Below are positions 1 through 8,523 of a DNA stretch of 64,000 bases, piece after piece. Source of the DNA: VRUE01 sp963780815. GTDB taxonomy: Bacteria; Actinomycetota; Thermoleophilia; Solirubrobacterales; 70-9. The DNA is taken from the NCBI GenBank assembly GCA_963780815.1, contig CAWADG010000002.1:3598-67597 (forward strand), read 5' to 3'. The position numbers and the translations under genes were made by a program. Numbering within the stretch: the stretch's first letter is position 1; each line of letters begins with the position of its first letter. The notes under the pieces were generated by a model, which was not told the DNA's origin, did not search any database, and saw only the letters and a list, made by a program, of their open reading frames with translations.

Positions 1-123
1 CGCTCGATAAAGGCTTGAAGTTCAGGGTCCCCGTCCACTAACGCGACCCTAGAGGCAAGTCGTGTTTAGAGGGGCGACTGGCCGCACCCCGGCTTTTCAG
101 ACGCAGGCCCCTGCTTCCTCGCG

Positions 124-163
124 ACGGGGTCAACCTTATTCATGCGGGGAAGGTTGACCCCGT
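124..163. repeat. 14-bp inverted repeat (hairpin)
   Basis: Arms ACGGGGTCAACCTT (124-137) and AAGGTTGACCCCGT (150-163) are perfect reverse complements around a 12-base loop. No T-run follows on either side, so it is not a typical intrinsic terminator. It may be a mobile-element end or a structured leader 70 bases before the next gene. The rest of 1-230 shows nothing recognisable. Confidence 0.75.
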
Positions 164-230
164 ACTCCGGGTAGGCTCAGGAGAGGACCCTAGTCGTGCC
201 CACCTTGCACGTTCGGAGGAGACAGAGGAC

Positions 231-527
231 GTGGACGATCGACGGACGCGGGATCACATCAAGCAGCATGCTGACGCGGTTCTGCGCGGCGACACGGGCG
301 CCGCCGCGTCGGACTTCATCGAGCAGCTGCGCCCCCAACTTCCCCAGATTGCCTCAGCCCTGCCGCGGCCGGTCACGCGCTTCGAGATTCTTAGCGTCGA
401 GGTCGGCGACACGGAGAGCGTGGCGATGATCCGCTACTCCGGCGACAGTGGCGACGTAACAATGCGCTCTCGCTGGCAGGACCAAGGTGGACGCCCCAGG
501 ATCGTGAGCGCCGGGCCAGCCGAGTAG
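231..527 (+). CDS. small protein of unknown function (98 aa)
   Basis: Starts at GTG 231 behind a purine-rich stretch (GGAGGAGACAGAGGAC), a credible ribosome binding site. The product is 98 residues, with a helical N-terminal half (about 1-50) and a C-terminal half rich in beta-type segments. The shape recalls small NTF2/SnoaL-like proteins, but no diagnostic motif is present and I do not assign a family. No signal peptide or membrane segment is seen. It stands alone, upstream of a tRNA-like remnant. Codon use fits the neighbourhood, which supports it being real. Function unknown. Confidence 0.55.
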   Translation: MDDRRTRDHIKQHADAVLRGDTGAAASDFIEQLRPQLPQIASALPRPVTRFEILSVEVGDTESVAMIRYSGDSGDVTMRSRWQDQGGRPRIVSAGPAE

Positions 528-630
528 GCCGCCCCCCCTAAAGCGGGTCGGACTCGGCGAGGGGAACCGACAACCTCCATGCCGATTCAAAAACGCTGCC
601 CGGAGGTGGCGCATTTGGCCCTTCAAGCAA

Positions 631-710
631 TGCCGGAGGAGGGACTCGAACCTCCGACACGCGGATTATGATCCCGCGCCCTGACTGCGACGGAGTGTGG
701 CCGCTCCGGA
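631..710 (-). pseudogene. degenerate tRNA-like sequence, CAU anticodon
   Basis: Read on the minus strand, the 3' half looks like a tRNA: anticodon stem GCGGG/TCCGC with loop ATCATAA (anticodon CAT), a 5-base variable loop, T-loop GGTTCGAGTCC and acceptor strand CTCCGGC-A. The 5' acceptor strand (CCGGAG) pairs for 6 bp. The D-arm is poor, with only 3 bp and no GG in the loop, and the T-stem has a mismatch. No CCA is encoded. It is either a very divergent tRNA or, more likely, a tRNA remnant at a recombination junction. Confidence 0.35.
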
Positions 711-764
711 ATTGGCTTGCACACCGTTGAGGGGGTCGAGCCCACTGCTGAAGCACGGACGCTG

Positions 765-838
765 GGCAGAGTGCCATCGACGATCAGCTCGCGCAGTTGG
801 TCCGCGACCTGCTCAAAGGAGCGACAGACGGGGCGCAC
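765..838 (-). pseudogene. truncated GntR-family regulator, N-terminal remnant
   Basis: From GTG 838 the frame reads VRPVCRSFEQVADQLRELIV followed by DGTL. This is the start of the winged-helix domain of FadR-type GntR regulators (helix 1 of the DNA-binding domain). The similarity stops abruptly after about 24 residues and the following residues are unrelated. The break lies next to the tRNA-like remnant. The remnant is just downstream of the acyl-CoA dehydrogenase gene on the same strand, where a GntR regulator would be a normal neighbour. Identification rests on a short stretch. Confidence 0.4.
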
Positions 839-865
839 ACCGAGCAGGTCGGGTGTCGCGGGCCA

Positions 866-2024
866 TCAGTAGGACCTCGGCAGCCCCAGCACGTGCTGGC
901 CGACAAAAGCCTGAACCAGGTTGTTGGCGACCGGTGCGGTCTGGTAGAGGCGGGTCTCACGGAACTTGCGCTCGATGTCGTACTCCTGGGCGAATCCAAA
1001 GCCGCCCAGCGCATCGAGGGCGGCGTTCGCAGCCTCCCAGGAAGCCTCCGAGGCGAGGAACTTGGCCATGTTGGCCTCGGCTGCTGGGCGCTGATTGGTG
1101 TCGTAGAGCCAGGCGGCCTTCCAGCGCATCAGGCTGGCGGCCTTCGACCGACATGTGGGCTCTGGCGAGCGGGAACTGCACGCCCTGGTTGGCGCCGATC
1201 GGTCGGCCGAAGACGACCCGCTCGCCGGCGTAGGAGGAAGCGCGATCTATGAAGAAACGGCCGTCGCCGATGCACTCAGCGGCGATCAGGATCCGCTCCG
1301 CGTTCATCCCGTCAAGGATGTACTGAAACCCCTTCCCCTCCTCGCCGATCAGCGCGCCCGCAGGCAGCTCGAGCCCGTCGATGAAGATCTCGGTCGTCGC
1401 GTGGTTCATCATCGTCTTGATCGGCTTGATCGTCAGTTGCGATCCGCGATCGCGCATGTCGACCAGGAAGACCGAAATCCCGTCGCTCTTCCTCTCGACC
1501 TCTCTCGCTGGGGTGGTTCGCGCCAGCAGCACCATCAGGTCGGAGTGTTCGGCCCGCGAAGTCCAGATCTTGTGGCCGTCGACCACGTAGCCCTCCTCGG
1601 TCCGGCGGGCGAAGGTCTTGATGTTGGTGGTGTCCGAGCCGGCGTCGGGCTCGGTCACGCCGAAGGCCTGCAGGCGCAGTCCCCCGGCGGCGATCTTCGG
1701 TAGGAACTCGGCCTTCTGCCGGTCCGAGCCGTGGCGCAGGAGCGTGCCCATCGTGTACATCTGGGCATGACAGGCGGCGGCGTTGCAGCCGCTCGCGCAG
1801 ATCTCCTCGAGGATCGCGCTTGCCGCTCCGATCCCGAGCCCCGAGCCGCCGTACTCCTCCGGGATCAGGGCGGCGAGCCACCCTTTCTCCGTGAGCGCCT
1901 GGACGAACTGGGTCGGATAACTGTCAGGCTCGAGCTTGCGCCAGTATTCGCCGGGGAAGTCGGCGCAGAGATCCCGCACTGCCGCGCGGATGTCGCTGAC
2001 CTCGTCGCTGATCGCGAAGTCCAT
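866..2024 (-). CDS. acyl-CoA dehydrogenase (frameshifted)
   Basis: FAD-dependent alpha,beta-dehydrogenation of an acyl-CoA, passing electrons to ETF. After restoring one base the product is about 385 residues, normal for the family. The N-terminal helical domain is followed by the signature FGVTEPDAGSDTTN (about residues 130-145) and HKIWTS. The C-terminal part, in another frame, carries ALGGFGFAQEYDIERKFRE and ends in VLGLPRSY. The switch is at about 1143-1144, where one base of a TT pair is in excess; removing it gives a continuous, fully conserved protein. The usual Y-E-G-T glutamate region reads LYQTAP. It starts 3 bases after the MaoC gene ends, so the two form an operon. Substrate unknown. 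Confidence 0.85.
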
Positions 2025-2027
2025 CTG

Positions 2028-2552
2028 TCAGCCTCGCCAGCTCTCCTGCGGATCCGGGAAGCCGTCCTGGGCCTGCGGGGCACTGCGCCGGTAGACCATG
2101 AAGGAGCGCTTGAACTCGACCACGGTCTCGCCCCGCTGGTTGATTCCGCGGGTCCGCAGCAGGACGATGCCGACGTCCTGGTCGGAGCCCGACTCGCGCA
2201 GGTCGAGAATCTCCGACTCGGCCCACAGGGTGTCGCCGGCGAAGACCGGCGAGGGGAGCTCGATGTCGGTCCAGGAGAGGTTGGCGGCGGCGTTCTCGCT
2301 GGTATCGGCGACCGAGAGGCCGGTGACCAGGGAGAGGGTGAGGCAACTGTTGACGAGGGGCTTCCCGAAGCGCGTCCTGGTGGCGAACTCTGAGTTGAAA
2401 TGGAGCTGGTTGGTGTTCATCGTCACCGCCGTGAACCAGACGTTGTCGGTCTCGGAGATCGTCCGCCCGATCCGGCTGTGATACACGTCGCCGACCTCGA
2501 AGTCCTCGTAGAACCTGCCGCGCCAGCTCTTGGGCACCGCTTCACTCGTCAT
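2028..2552 (-). CDS. MaoC-family (R)-specific enoyl-CoA hydratase-like protein
   Basis: A 174-residue hot-dog fold protein of the MaoC dehydratase family, which hydrates trans-2-enoyl-CoA. The hydratase motif region is recognisable at about residues 46-65 (NTNQLHFNSEFATRTRFGKP), with the conserved His and Phe-Gly; the usual catalytic Asp is Asn here. N-terminal YEDFEVGDVYHS is typical of this subgroup. ATG start at 2552. It is first in an operon with the acyl-CoA dehydrogenase (3-base gap), so a dehydrogenation/hydration pair acting on one acyl-CoA is likely. The Asp-to-Asn change makes catalytic activity uncertain. Confidence 0.82.
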   Translation of the reverse strand: MTSEAVPKSWRGRFYEDFEVGDVYHSRIGRTISETDNVWFTAVTMNTNQLHFNSEFATRTRFGKPLVNSCLTLSLVTGLSVADTSENAAANLSWTDIELPSPVFAGDTLWAESEILDLRESGSDQDVGIVLLRTRGINQRGETVVEFKRSFMVYRRSAPQAQDGFPDPQESWRG

Positions 2553-2582
2553 CTCTTGCCGTCCCCTTCATTTGTTCTGTAT

Positions 2583-3032
2583 CTACCGCTCCCCCCGCGG
2601 TTCATGAGTGTCCAAAACCATCAGGGTCTTGGTCCCGGTCACCCTGCCGCTGCGCCGCAGCTTGTCGATCGCCCCGGTGAGCCCCGCCAGGTCCCTGACC
2701 CGCAGGTGGACGAGGGCATCTGGATCGCCGGCGATCGTGTAGATCGTGTCAACCTCGCTGACACCGTCGGCGACGCCGGCGATCGCCGAGACCTCGGTGT
2801 CCCCGGCGAAGCGCAGCTCGGTGAAGGCCTCGATCGGATGCCCCAACTTGGCATGGTCGACGCGGGCGGTGTAGCCGAGGATCACCTCGAGCTCCTCCAA
2901 CCGCGCCAACCGGCGCTTGACCGCTGGGGCCGATAGGCCGACGACCGAGCCGATGTCGGCGAGCGTGCGACGCCCGTCTGCGAGAAGCAGCTCGACGATT
3001 TCTCTATCGGTCCCGTCGATTTCGCCCTCCAC
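2583..3032 (-). CDS. Lrp/AsnC-family transcriptional regulator
   Basis: A 149-residue protein with an N-terminal AsnC-type helix-turn-helix (about 8-60; ADIGSVVGLSAPAVKRRLAR is the recognition region) and a C-terminal RAM ligand-binding domain (about 70-145). I start it at GTG 3032; the same frame stays open far upstream, but that is only the antisense of the neighbouring E1 gene and has no family similarity. It is transcribed divergently from the E1/transketolase gene over a 108-base AT-richer spacer, the usual arrangement for an Lrp protein controlling its neighbour in response to an amino acid or 2-oxo acid. Confidence 0.85.
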   Translation of the reverse strand: MEGEIDGTDREIVELLLADGRRTLADIGSVVGLSAPAVKRRLARLEELEVILGYTARVDHAKLGHPIEAFTELRFAGDTEVSAIAGVADGVSEVDTIYTIAGDPDALVHLRVRDLAGLTGAIDKLRRSGRVTGTKTLMVLDTHEPRGER

Positions 3033-3140
3033 GTTGAAGAATCTTAACTTGTAAGGACGATCTTTAGAGATATCTTTCGCGGAAGGGCCTACATTGCAGC
3101 GAGAAGTTGCGCAGACGACCGCAGGTCGCCTAGTCTCCAG
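3033..3140. promoter_or_regulatory. divergent Lrp/E1 promoter region
   Basis: A 108-base spacer between two divergent genes. It contains the locally AT-rich stretch 3040-3085 (AATCTTAACTTGTAAGGACG, GATATC), which could hold promoter elements and an Lrp-type site. No exact operator can be defined from one copy. Confidence 0.4.
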
Positions 3141-5480
3141 GTGATGCAGGAGGCACTGCGCGTCGTTGATCAGGCGGACGCCTCGCCAGATCTGGAGGTG
3201 CTTGAACGCGTGGAAAGAAGGGTGCTCTGGCTGGCGACGAGCATCATCCATCACGCCAACAAGGTCCGTCACACACCCTCGGGGGTGAAGGTGGGAGGCC
3301 ACCAATCCTCCTCCGCCTCGATGGTCAGCATCATGACGGCGCTCTATTTCAAACACCTCAGCGCAGAGGATCGCGTCTCCGTCAAGCCGCACGCCGCCCC
3401 GGTCGCGCAGGCGATCAGCTATCTCCTCGGCTGGCTTGATCCGGCCTACCTGACCGAGCTGCGCGCCTTCGGGGGCATGCAGAGCTATCCCAGCCGGCTC
3501 AAGGATCCCTACCCCGTCGACTTCTCCACCGGCTCGGTCGGTATCGGTGCGACCGCCACACTGTGGAGTGCGTTGGCGAGCCGCTACGTGAGGTCTCGCT
3601 TCGGGGGACAGCCGACCGGTCGCCACATAGCTCTGCTCGGCGATGCGGAGCTGGATGAGGGTGCCGTCTGGGAGGCGCTGGTCGACCCCACGATCCCGTC
3701 GCTCGAGGGAGTGACATGGGTTGTCGACCTCAACCGCCAGTCTCTGGACCGCGTCGTGCCCAACATCGCCACCGGCCGGATTCGCGGCATGTTCGAAGAT
3801 GCCGGCTGGCGCACGATCGTGCTCAAGTACGGGCGCACCCTGCAGCTGCTGTTCGGTCGCGACGGCGGCGGCGCTCTCCGGCGGCGGATCGACGAGATGA
3901 GCAACGAGGAGTACCAGCGCCTTCTGCGAACCGAGCCACAGGACCTTCGAGGCCGCCTGCCCGGCAACGGTCGCGACCGGCACGACGTCGAGCGCCTCCT
4001 CGCCGACCTGACCGACGACGAATTGGGCCTGGCGATCAGGGATCTCGGCGGGCATGACCTCGGCGGACTCCTGGACGCCTTGCGGCAAGCCGATCTCGAG
4101 GATCGGCCGACGGTCATCTTCGCCTACACGATCAAGGCGAAGGGTCTCCCCACCGAAGGCCATCCCGCGAACCACTCGGCCCTGCTGAGCCCCAACCAAT
4201 GGCAGGCGCTGGCGAATGAGCTGGATGCAGACGCCCGCGACCCATGGGCGCGTTTTCCAGCCGGCAGTCCCGAGGCCGAGCTGTGCGCCGATGCCGCGCA
4301 TCGCCTGGGGCGGAAGCCGCCCTCCCGCAGGCCACCACCGCCGGTGCCCAGCGAGATCGGTCGTGACCACACGGGACGTCTCTCGACGCAGCAGGCCTTC
4401 GGTCGGTTCTTGACGGAACTGCGCAGAGTGGCGTCCGAGGTCGCTGAGCGGGTGGTGACGACCAGTCCCGATGTCGCCCTGTCGACCAATCTCGGCGGCT
4501 GGATCAACCACGCCGGCGTCTGGAACCCCACCGATCGGACGGACTGGTTCGGGGATGACACGGACACGCTGGTGCACTGGCGCGAGGGGCGGGCGGGCCA
4601 GCACATCGAGCTCGGGATAGCCGAGGCGAACATGGTTGGCCTGCTGGGTGAGCTGGGCTCGACGTGGTCGCGGGAAGGGGAGCCCCTGCTTCCCATCGGC
4701 ACCCTCTATGACCCGTTCCTCGGGCGCGCTCTGGAGCCGTGGTCGTTCGGGATATACGCCGGCGGCCAGTCGATCCTCGTCGGCACGCCGTCCGGCGTCT
4801 CCCTGGCCCCTGAGGGCGGCGCCCACCAATCGGTCATCACCCCCTCGATCGGGATCGAGCAGCCCCTCTGCACGGCTTGGGAGCCCGCCTTCGGCCAGGA
4901 CCTGGAGTGGTCGCTGCTCGCCGCCCTGGGGAGGCTCGCGCGCCCCGGTGGCGAATCGGCGTATTTCCGGCTCAGCACGAGACCGATCGATCAGTCGCTG
5001 GCGTCGCTGCCCAAAGACCCCGAGGCGAGGGAGCGCCGGCGCCGCGACGTCCTCGCCGGCGGATATGTCCTGCGCACCGCGCCCGGCCCGCCGAAGGTGA
5101 CGATCGTGGCGGTCGGCGTGATCGTCCCGGAGGCATGCGAGGCGGCGGGGGAGCTCGGCGCCTCGGGAATCGCCGCCGACGTCGTCTGCCTGACCTCTCC
5201 TGACCTCGTCTATCGTGCGCTGAGGGCCAGGCAGGGGCTGGCCGAGGGTGAGCAGGCGGTTCTCGACGCCCTCTTCCCGGTCGAGCGGGTTGCGCCGATC
5301 GTCTCGGTCCACGACGGCCATCCCCACGCCCTCTCCTTCCTGTCGGCCATCCACGGAGTCCCGGGCTCCAGCCTGGGGGTGGATCATTTCGGTCAGTCGG
5401 GCGATGTCGGCGACATCTACCGCCACTTCGGCATCGACGCCGACACGATCGTCGGGGCCGCATTGGACCTGCTCGGCTGA
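3141..5480 (+). CDS. AceE/transketolase-like 2-oxo acid dehydrogenase E1 protein
   Basis: A thiamine diphosphate enzyme of about 779 residues, related to the homodimeric E1 of pyruvate dehydrogenase and its 2-oxobutyrate-type relatives (MdeB). Visible features: KVGGHQSSSASM near residue 50, HAAPVAQAISYLLG, the TPP-binding GDAELDEGAVWEAL with the matching DLNRQSLDRVVPN, and a C-terminal transketolase-like half (LGIAEANMVGLLGELG, about 490-510). GTG 3141 or ATG 3144 starts. No E2 or E3 gene lies nearby, so the acceptor is unknown. The divergent Lrp regulator suggests use in amino acid degradation. Shorter than AceE (about 890), so a distinct subfamily. Confidence 0.78.
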   Translation: MMQEALRVVDQADASPDLEVLERVERRVLWLATSIIHHANKVRHTPSGVKVGGHQSSSASMVSIMTALYFKHLSAEDRVSVKPHAAPVAQAISYLLGWLDPAYLTELRAFGGMQSYPSRLKDPYPVDFSTGSVGIGATATLWSALASRYVRSRFGGQPTGRHIALLGDAELDEGAVWEALVDPTIPSLEGVTWVVDLNRQSLDRVVPNIATGRIRGMFEDAGWRTIVLKYGRTLQLLFGRDGGGALRRRIDEMSNEEYQRLLRTEPQDLRGRLPGNGRDRHDVERLLADLTDDELGLAIRDLGGHDLGGLLDALRQADLEDRPTVIFAYTIKAKGLPTEGHPANHSALLSPNQWQALANELDADARDPWARFPAGSPEAELCADAAHRLGRKPPSRRPPPPVPSEIGRDHTGRLSTQQAFGRFLTELRRVASEVAERVVTTSPDVALSTNLGGWINHAGVWNPTDRTDWFGDDTDTLVHWREGRAGQHIELGIAEANMVGLLGELGSTWSREGEPLLPIGTLYDPFLGRALEPWSFGIYAGGQSILVGTPSGVSLAPEGGAHQSVITPSIGIEQPLCTAWEPAFGQDLEWSLLAALGRLARPGGESAYFRLSTRPIDQSLASLPKDPEARERRRRDVLAGGYVLRTAPGPPKVTIVAVGVIVPEACEAAGELGASGIAADVVCLTSPDLVYRALRARQGLAEGEQAVLDALFPVERVAPIVSVHDGHPHALSFLSAIHGVPGSSLGVDHFGQSGDVGDIYRHFGIDADTIVGAALDLLG

Positions 5481-5498
5481 TCCGGCTCTGGTAGGTTC

Positions 5499-5515
5499 TA
5501 AACCGATCAGTCGAC
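5499..5515. promoter_or_regulatory. palindromic operator copy A
   Basis: TAAACCGATCAGTCGAC lies 15-31 bases before the MFS transporter start. It matches the motif repeated at the other island promoters (core YCGATYRRTYG), here as ACCGATCAGTCGAC. Confidence 0.55.
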
Positions 5516-5529
5516 ACGGAACTGAAGCC

Positions 5530-6731
5530 TTGCGCCGGCTGCTAGCTCTCACCACTGCCCTGCTCTTCCTTGAGCTGCTCTTCTTCGGACTGCTCTCGCC
5601 GCTGTTGCCCGGCCTGAAGCGGGAATTCGACCTCTCGACCTCCGCGGTCGGGGTGCTGATGGCAAGCTACGCCCTGGGCGCGATCGTCGGCGCAGGCGCT
5701 GGCGCTGGTCCTCTGCACGAGGAACGGACCGCGGACGACGGCGGTCGCGAGCCTGGTTGCCTTCGCGGTCTCCAGCGCCGCCTTCGGCTTGGCGCCGACC
5801 TACGCGGCGCTCCTCAGCGCACGCTTCCTGCAGGGGGTGGCCGGAGCGACCTGCTGGACCGCGGGGCTCGTCTGGCTGCTCGAGGTGGGCCCGCTCGGAG
5901 GTCGCGGTGAGCGCCTCGGCTACGCCTTTGGTGTCGCCGAGACAGGAGCGATCGTCGGGCCCGCCGTCGGGGGAGTCGCCGCGGCCGTCGGACGCCCGGC
6001 CGCCTTCGGCGGCGTCGCGATGGCCTGCCTACTCCTCGCGCTTCTCACCCTACGCATGCCGCCACCCGAGCCGATCAGCCTCGTCGGCTCCCGTGTGCGG
6101 GCGATGGTTTCGTCCAGCTCGGTGCGGACGACGATCTGGCTGACGGCGCTGCCGGCCACACTGCTCGCCGCCCTGATGCGTGCTGGCTCCTCTCCAGCAG
6201 CACGCGATCGGCGCCGGCGCCGGCGAGATCGCGGCGACCTTCGCGGTCGCGGCTCTGGCCGGTGTCCTGATCCGGCCGCTGTTCGGCCGATGGTCGGACC
6301 GTCGCGGCCCGTTGCGGCCGATCAGGATCGCGCTGCTCTGCCTCTTCCCGGTGGTGCTCGCGCTGCCCTGGGCTGACAACCAGGTTCTGGTGGCACTGAT
6401 GATCTGCTGGTCCCTGGTCCTGGTCGGGGTGCTGTGGGCGCCGCTGATGGTGATGCTCTCGGACGCCTGCCTCGCGGCCGGGGTCGGGCAGATCATGGCG
6501 GTGACGGTGATGAACTTCACCTGGCCCCCGGGCAACATCTTGGGCTCGGCCGGCGGAGCGGCGGTCGCACAGGCGGCGGGGCAGCGCACCGCATACGCTC
6601 TGATGGCGGTCGCCCTGCTGTGTGGGTACCTTGCGCTGAGGAGGGGCGTCTCCCTCGAGGCCGCCGCCGTTGCCGACCGAACCCGCCGGGCCCGCTCAGT
6701 CGAGCCCGGCGGCGCCTATCGAGCCGGCTGA
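5530..6731 (+). CDS. MFS transporter (two frameshifts)
   Basis: Restored length is about 399 residues with around 12 hydrophobic segments, normal for a major facilitator. The first piece starts at TTG 5530 (LLFLELLFFGLLSPLLPGLK, helix 1). The second frame begins near 5700 (ASLVAFAVSSAAFGLAPTYA) and the third near 6178 (LAPLQQHAIGAGAGEIAATF). GRWSDRRGP in the third piece is the cytoplasmic loop motif between helices. Each junction has one extra base and the pieces join without loss of sequence. It follows an operator copy and converges on the ABC lipoprotein gene, so it is probably an uptake or efflux carrier for the compound the island degrades. Confidence 0.75.
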
Positions 6732-6739
6732 GTCTAGCG

Positions 6740-8455
6740 TCACTTGGTCCTGGCCCACCACCGAACTTCGGGCAGATCGCTCGAATAGTATTCAGTCATC
6801 TTGTTGCCCAGGACGCTCACGAACTGCTGGTTGTAGACCCAAATCCTCGGCGCGGCGTCAATCCACAGTTCGTCCGCTTTGTTGAGCTTCTTCGTGAGTT
6901 CCGGCCCTTCTTCGGTGAACGGGACTTCTTTCATCAGCTTGTCCGCTTCCCGGACGCAGACGTTGGTGTCGTTGAAACCGTTGTTCGGCGGGCACTGGAG
7001 GTCATAGGCCCAGTAGTAGTCAGGCGCCACGACCTGCGGCCCGTCGATGAAGACGGTGGCGCCTTCATGGGTTTCATACACCACTTCCAGGAAATTGGCG
7101 GAGGAAGTGGTCTTCACTTCCGCCTTGACCCCGAGCGGTTCCCACGCCGCCTGTGCGGCGGTCGCGATTTCTTTTTCGACCGTGGCTCCCTGGGTGACAT
7201 ATATCGGGAAGCTGACCGGAGTCTTGACCCCTGATTCCTTGATCAGCTGTTCAGCTTTTTCGACGTCGGTTTCCCTCGGAGGCCCGACCTTCGGGTCGTA
7301 CCAAGAGAACGCCGGCATCCACTCACCGTTGTACAGTTCGCCGTAGCCGTACCCGACTTTCTGGAGAACGGCTTCGTAGGGGAACGCGTAGCTCAGCGCC
7401 TGGCGGAACTTGGTGTTGAGGAAGAACGGGAACTTGCCGCTGTCGAACGGTGCCTTGTCGTTCTCCGGGAAATTCAGCGTCTGCGCTTGCCGCGACCTCG
7501 CCGCATTGACGATGCAGCAGGAGTTGCCTTCCAGGCTCTTCGCCGCCTGCCCCGACATTCCGAGCGTCACGTCGGCCTGCCCGGACTGCGCCTGGAGGAG
7601 AAGCGTTTCGTTCTGGGGGACGAACTTGATGATGATGTTCTTCGTTTTCGGCGGCTGGAAGAAGTCAGGGTTGGCTTCGAGGACGAGTTCCTGATTCGGC
7701 TTGTAGCTCTTGAGGTTGTAGGGGCCGTAGCCGGCCGAGTGGGTTCCGAGCCATTTGATCGGGATTGCCGGCTTCTGGCCACCGTGTGCTTCCAGCAGCT
7801 TGGGGTCGTAGATCGCTCCGGCGGTCGGGGTCGAGAGGACCTGAAGCTGGTTGGGGGCCGGCCGCTTGTAGTTGATGACGAGCGTCTGCGGGTCTGGAGC
7901 GGAGATCGACTTGATCAGCGGCGGCTTGAAGTCGGTTTCTTCGAGGACCGAGTAGCCACCCGATTCCCCTGTCTGGGTCCTTTCCAGCGAGTATTTGACG
8001 GCGTTCGCATCCACCGGGTCACCGCTCGGGAACTTCAATCCGGGTCGGATCTTGAAGGTCAGGGTGCGCTTGCCGTTGCTGAACTTCCAGGATTCGGCGA
8101 CGTACGGTTCCACGGCGGTGACCGCAAGATCCTGTTCGGTGCTTCCTTCAACGGGCCCGGGAACGTGCTTCGGCTGGGTCAGCTCCGAGTAGAGGGCCCC
8201 GTCGAGCCCGACTTCGAGGTTGGCGAAGGTGAAGCTCGGATCGAGGGTCGCGGGCGGGACGGCGACGTTCGCGATCAGCGTCGCGTTGGGATCGCTTTCG
8301 GCCGTGTTGAGGGAGCCGGAGGCGCTGCTGCCCGCTTCTGTGCTCGTCGAGCCGCCACCCCCACAGGCTGCGAGGAAGAGGGCGACCGCGATTGCAGACG
8401 CGGCGGCGGCGGCGATCCTCACTGCCTGAATCCGGGTCGATGCTGTGCGAGCCAT
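6740..8455 (-). CDS. dipeptide-type ABC transporter substrate-binding lipoprotein
   Basis: A 571-residue member of extracellular solute-binding family 5 (DppA/OppA type). Start ATG 8455 is chosen because GGAG lies 6-9 bases upstream and it gives an N-terminal signal with lipobox LAACGGGG, so the mature protein is anchored through Cys. The body carries the family landmarks WKFSNGKRTLTFKIRPGLKF and LRRALSYAF-like FRQALSYAFPYE. It is the last gene of the oppC-B-D-F-A transcription unit and is separated from the ATPase gene by 68 bases. The solute is unknown; family 5 proteins bind peptides, opines, glutathione or nickel. Confidence 0.88.
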   Translation of the reverse strand: MARTASTRIQAVRIAAAAASAIAVALFLAACGGGGSTSTEAGSSASGSLNTAESDPNATLIANVAVPPATLDPSFTFANLEVGLDGALYSELTQPKHVPGPVEGSTEQDLAVTAVEPYVAESWKFSNGKRTLTFKIRPGLKFPSGDPVDANAVKYSLERTQTGESGGYSVLEETDFKPPLIKSISAPDPQTLVINYKRPAPNQLQVLSTPTAGAIYDPKLLEAHGGQKPAIPIKWLGTHSAGYGPYNLKSYKPNQELVLEANPDFFQPPKTKNIIIKFVPQNETLLLQAQSGQADVTLGMSGQAAKSLEGNSCCIVNAARSRQAQTLNFPENDKAPFDSGKFPFFLNTKFRQALSYAFPYEAVLQKVGYGYGELYNGEWMPAFSWYDPKVGPPRETDVEKAEQLIKESGVKTPVSFPIYVTQGATVEKEIATAAQAAWEPLGVKAEVKTTSSANFLEVVYETHEGATVFIDGPQVVAPDYYWAYDLQCPPNNGFNDTNVCVREADKLMKEVPFTEEGPELTKKLNKADELWIDAAPRIWVYNQQFVSVLGNKMTEYYSSDLPEVRWWARTK

Positions 8456-8523
8456 GGAATCTCCGTCCCTTCTGTCATGACCGAGGCGTTGCCCTGGAGA
8501 GGCAGCGCCATTTTCCGTGACGA

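Noticed and set aside
631..710. A functional tRNA gene
   Set aside because: D-arm and T-stem pair poorly and D-loop GG is missing, so I list it only as a degenerate tRNA-like sequence.
2583..5555. A 990-codon minus-strand open frame covering the E1 gene
   Set aside because: Only its last 149 codons have family similarity (Lrp). The rest is the antisense of the E1 gene, which is clearly coding on the plus strand; long antisense frames are common at this GC content.
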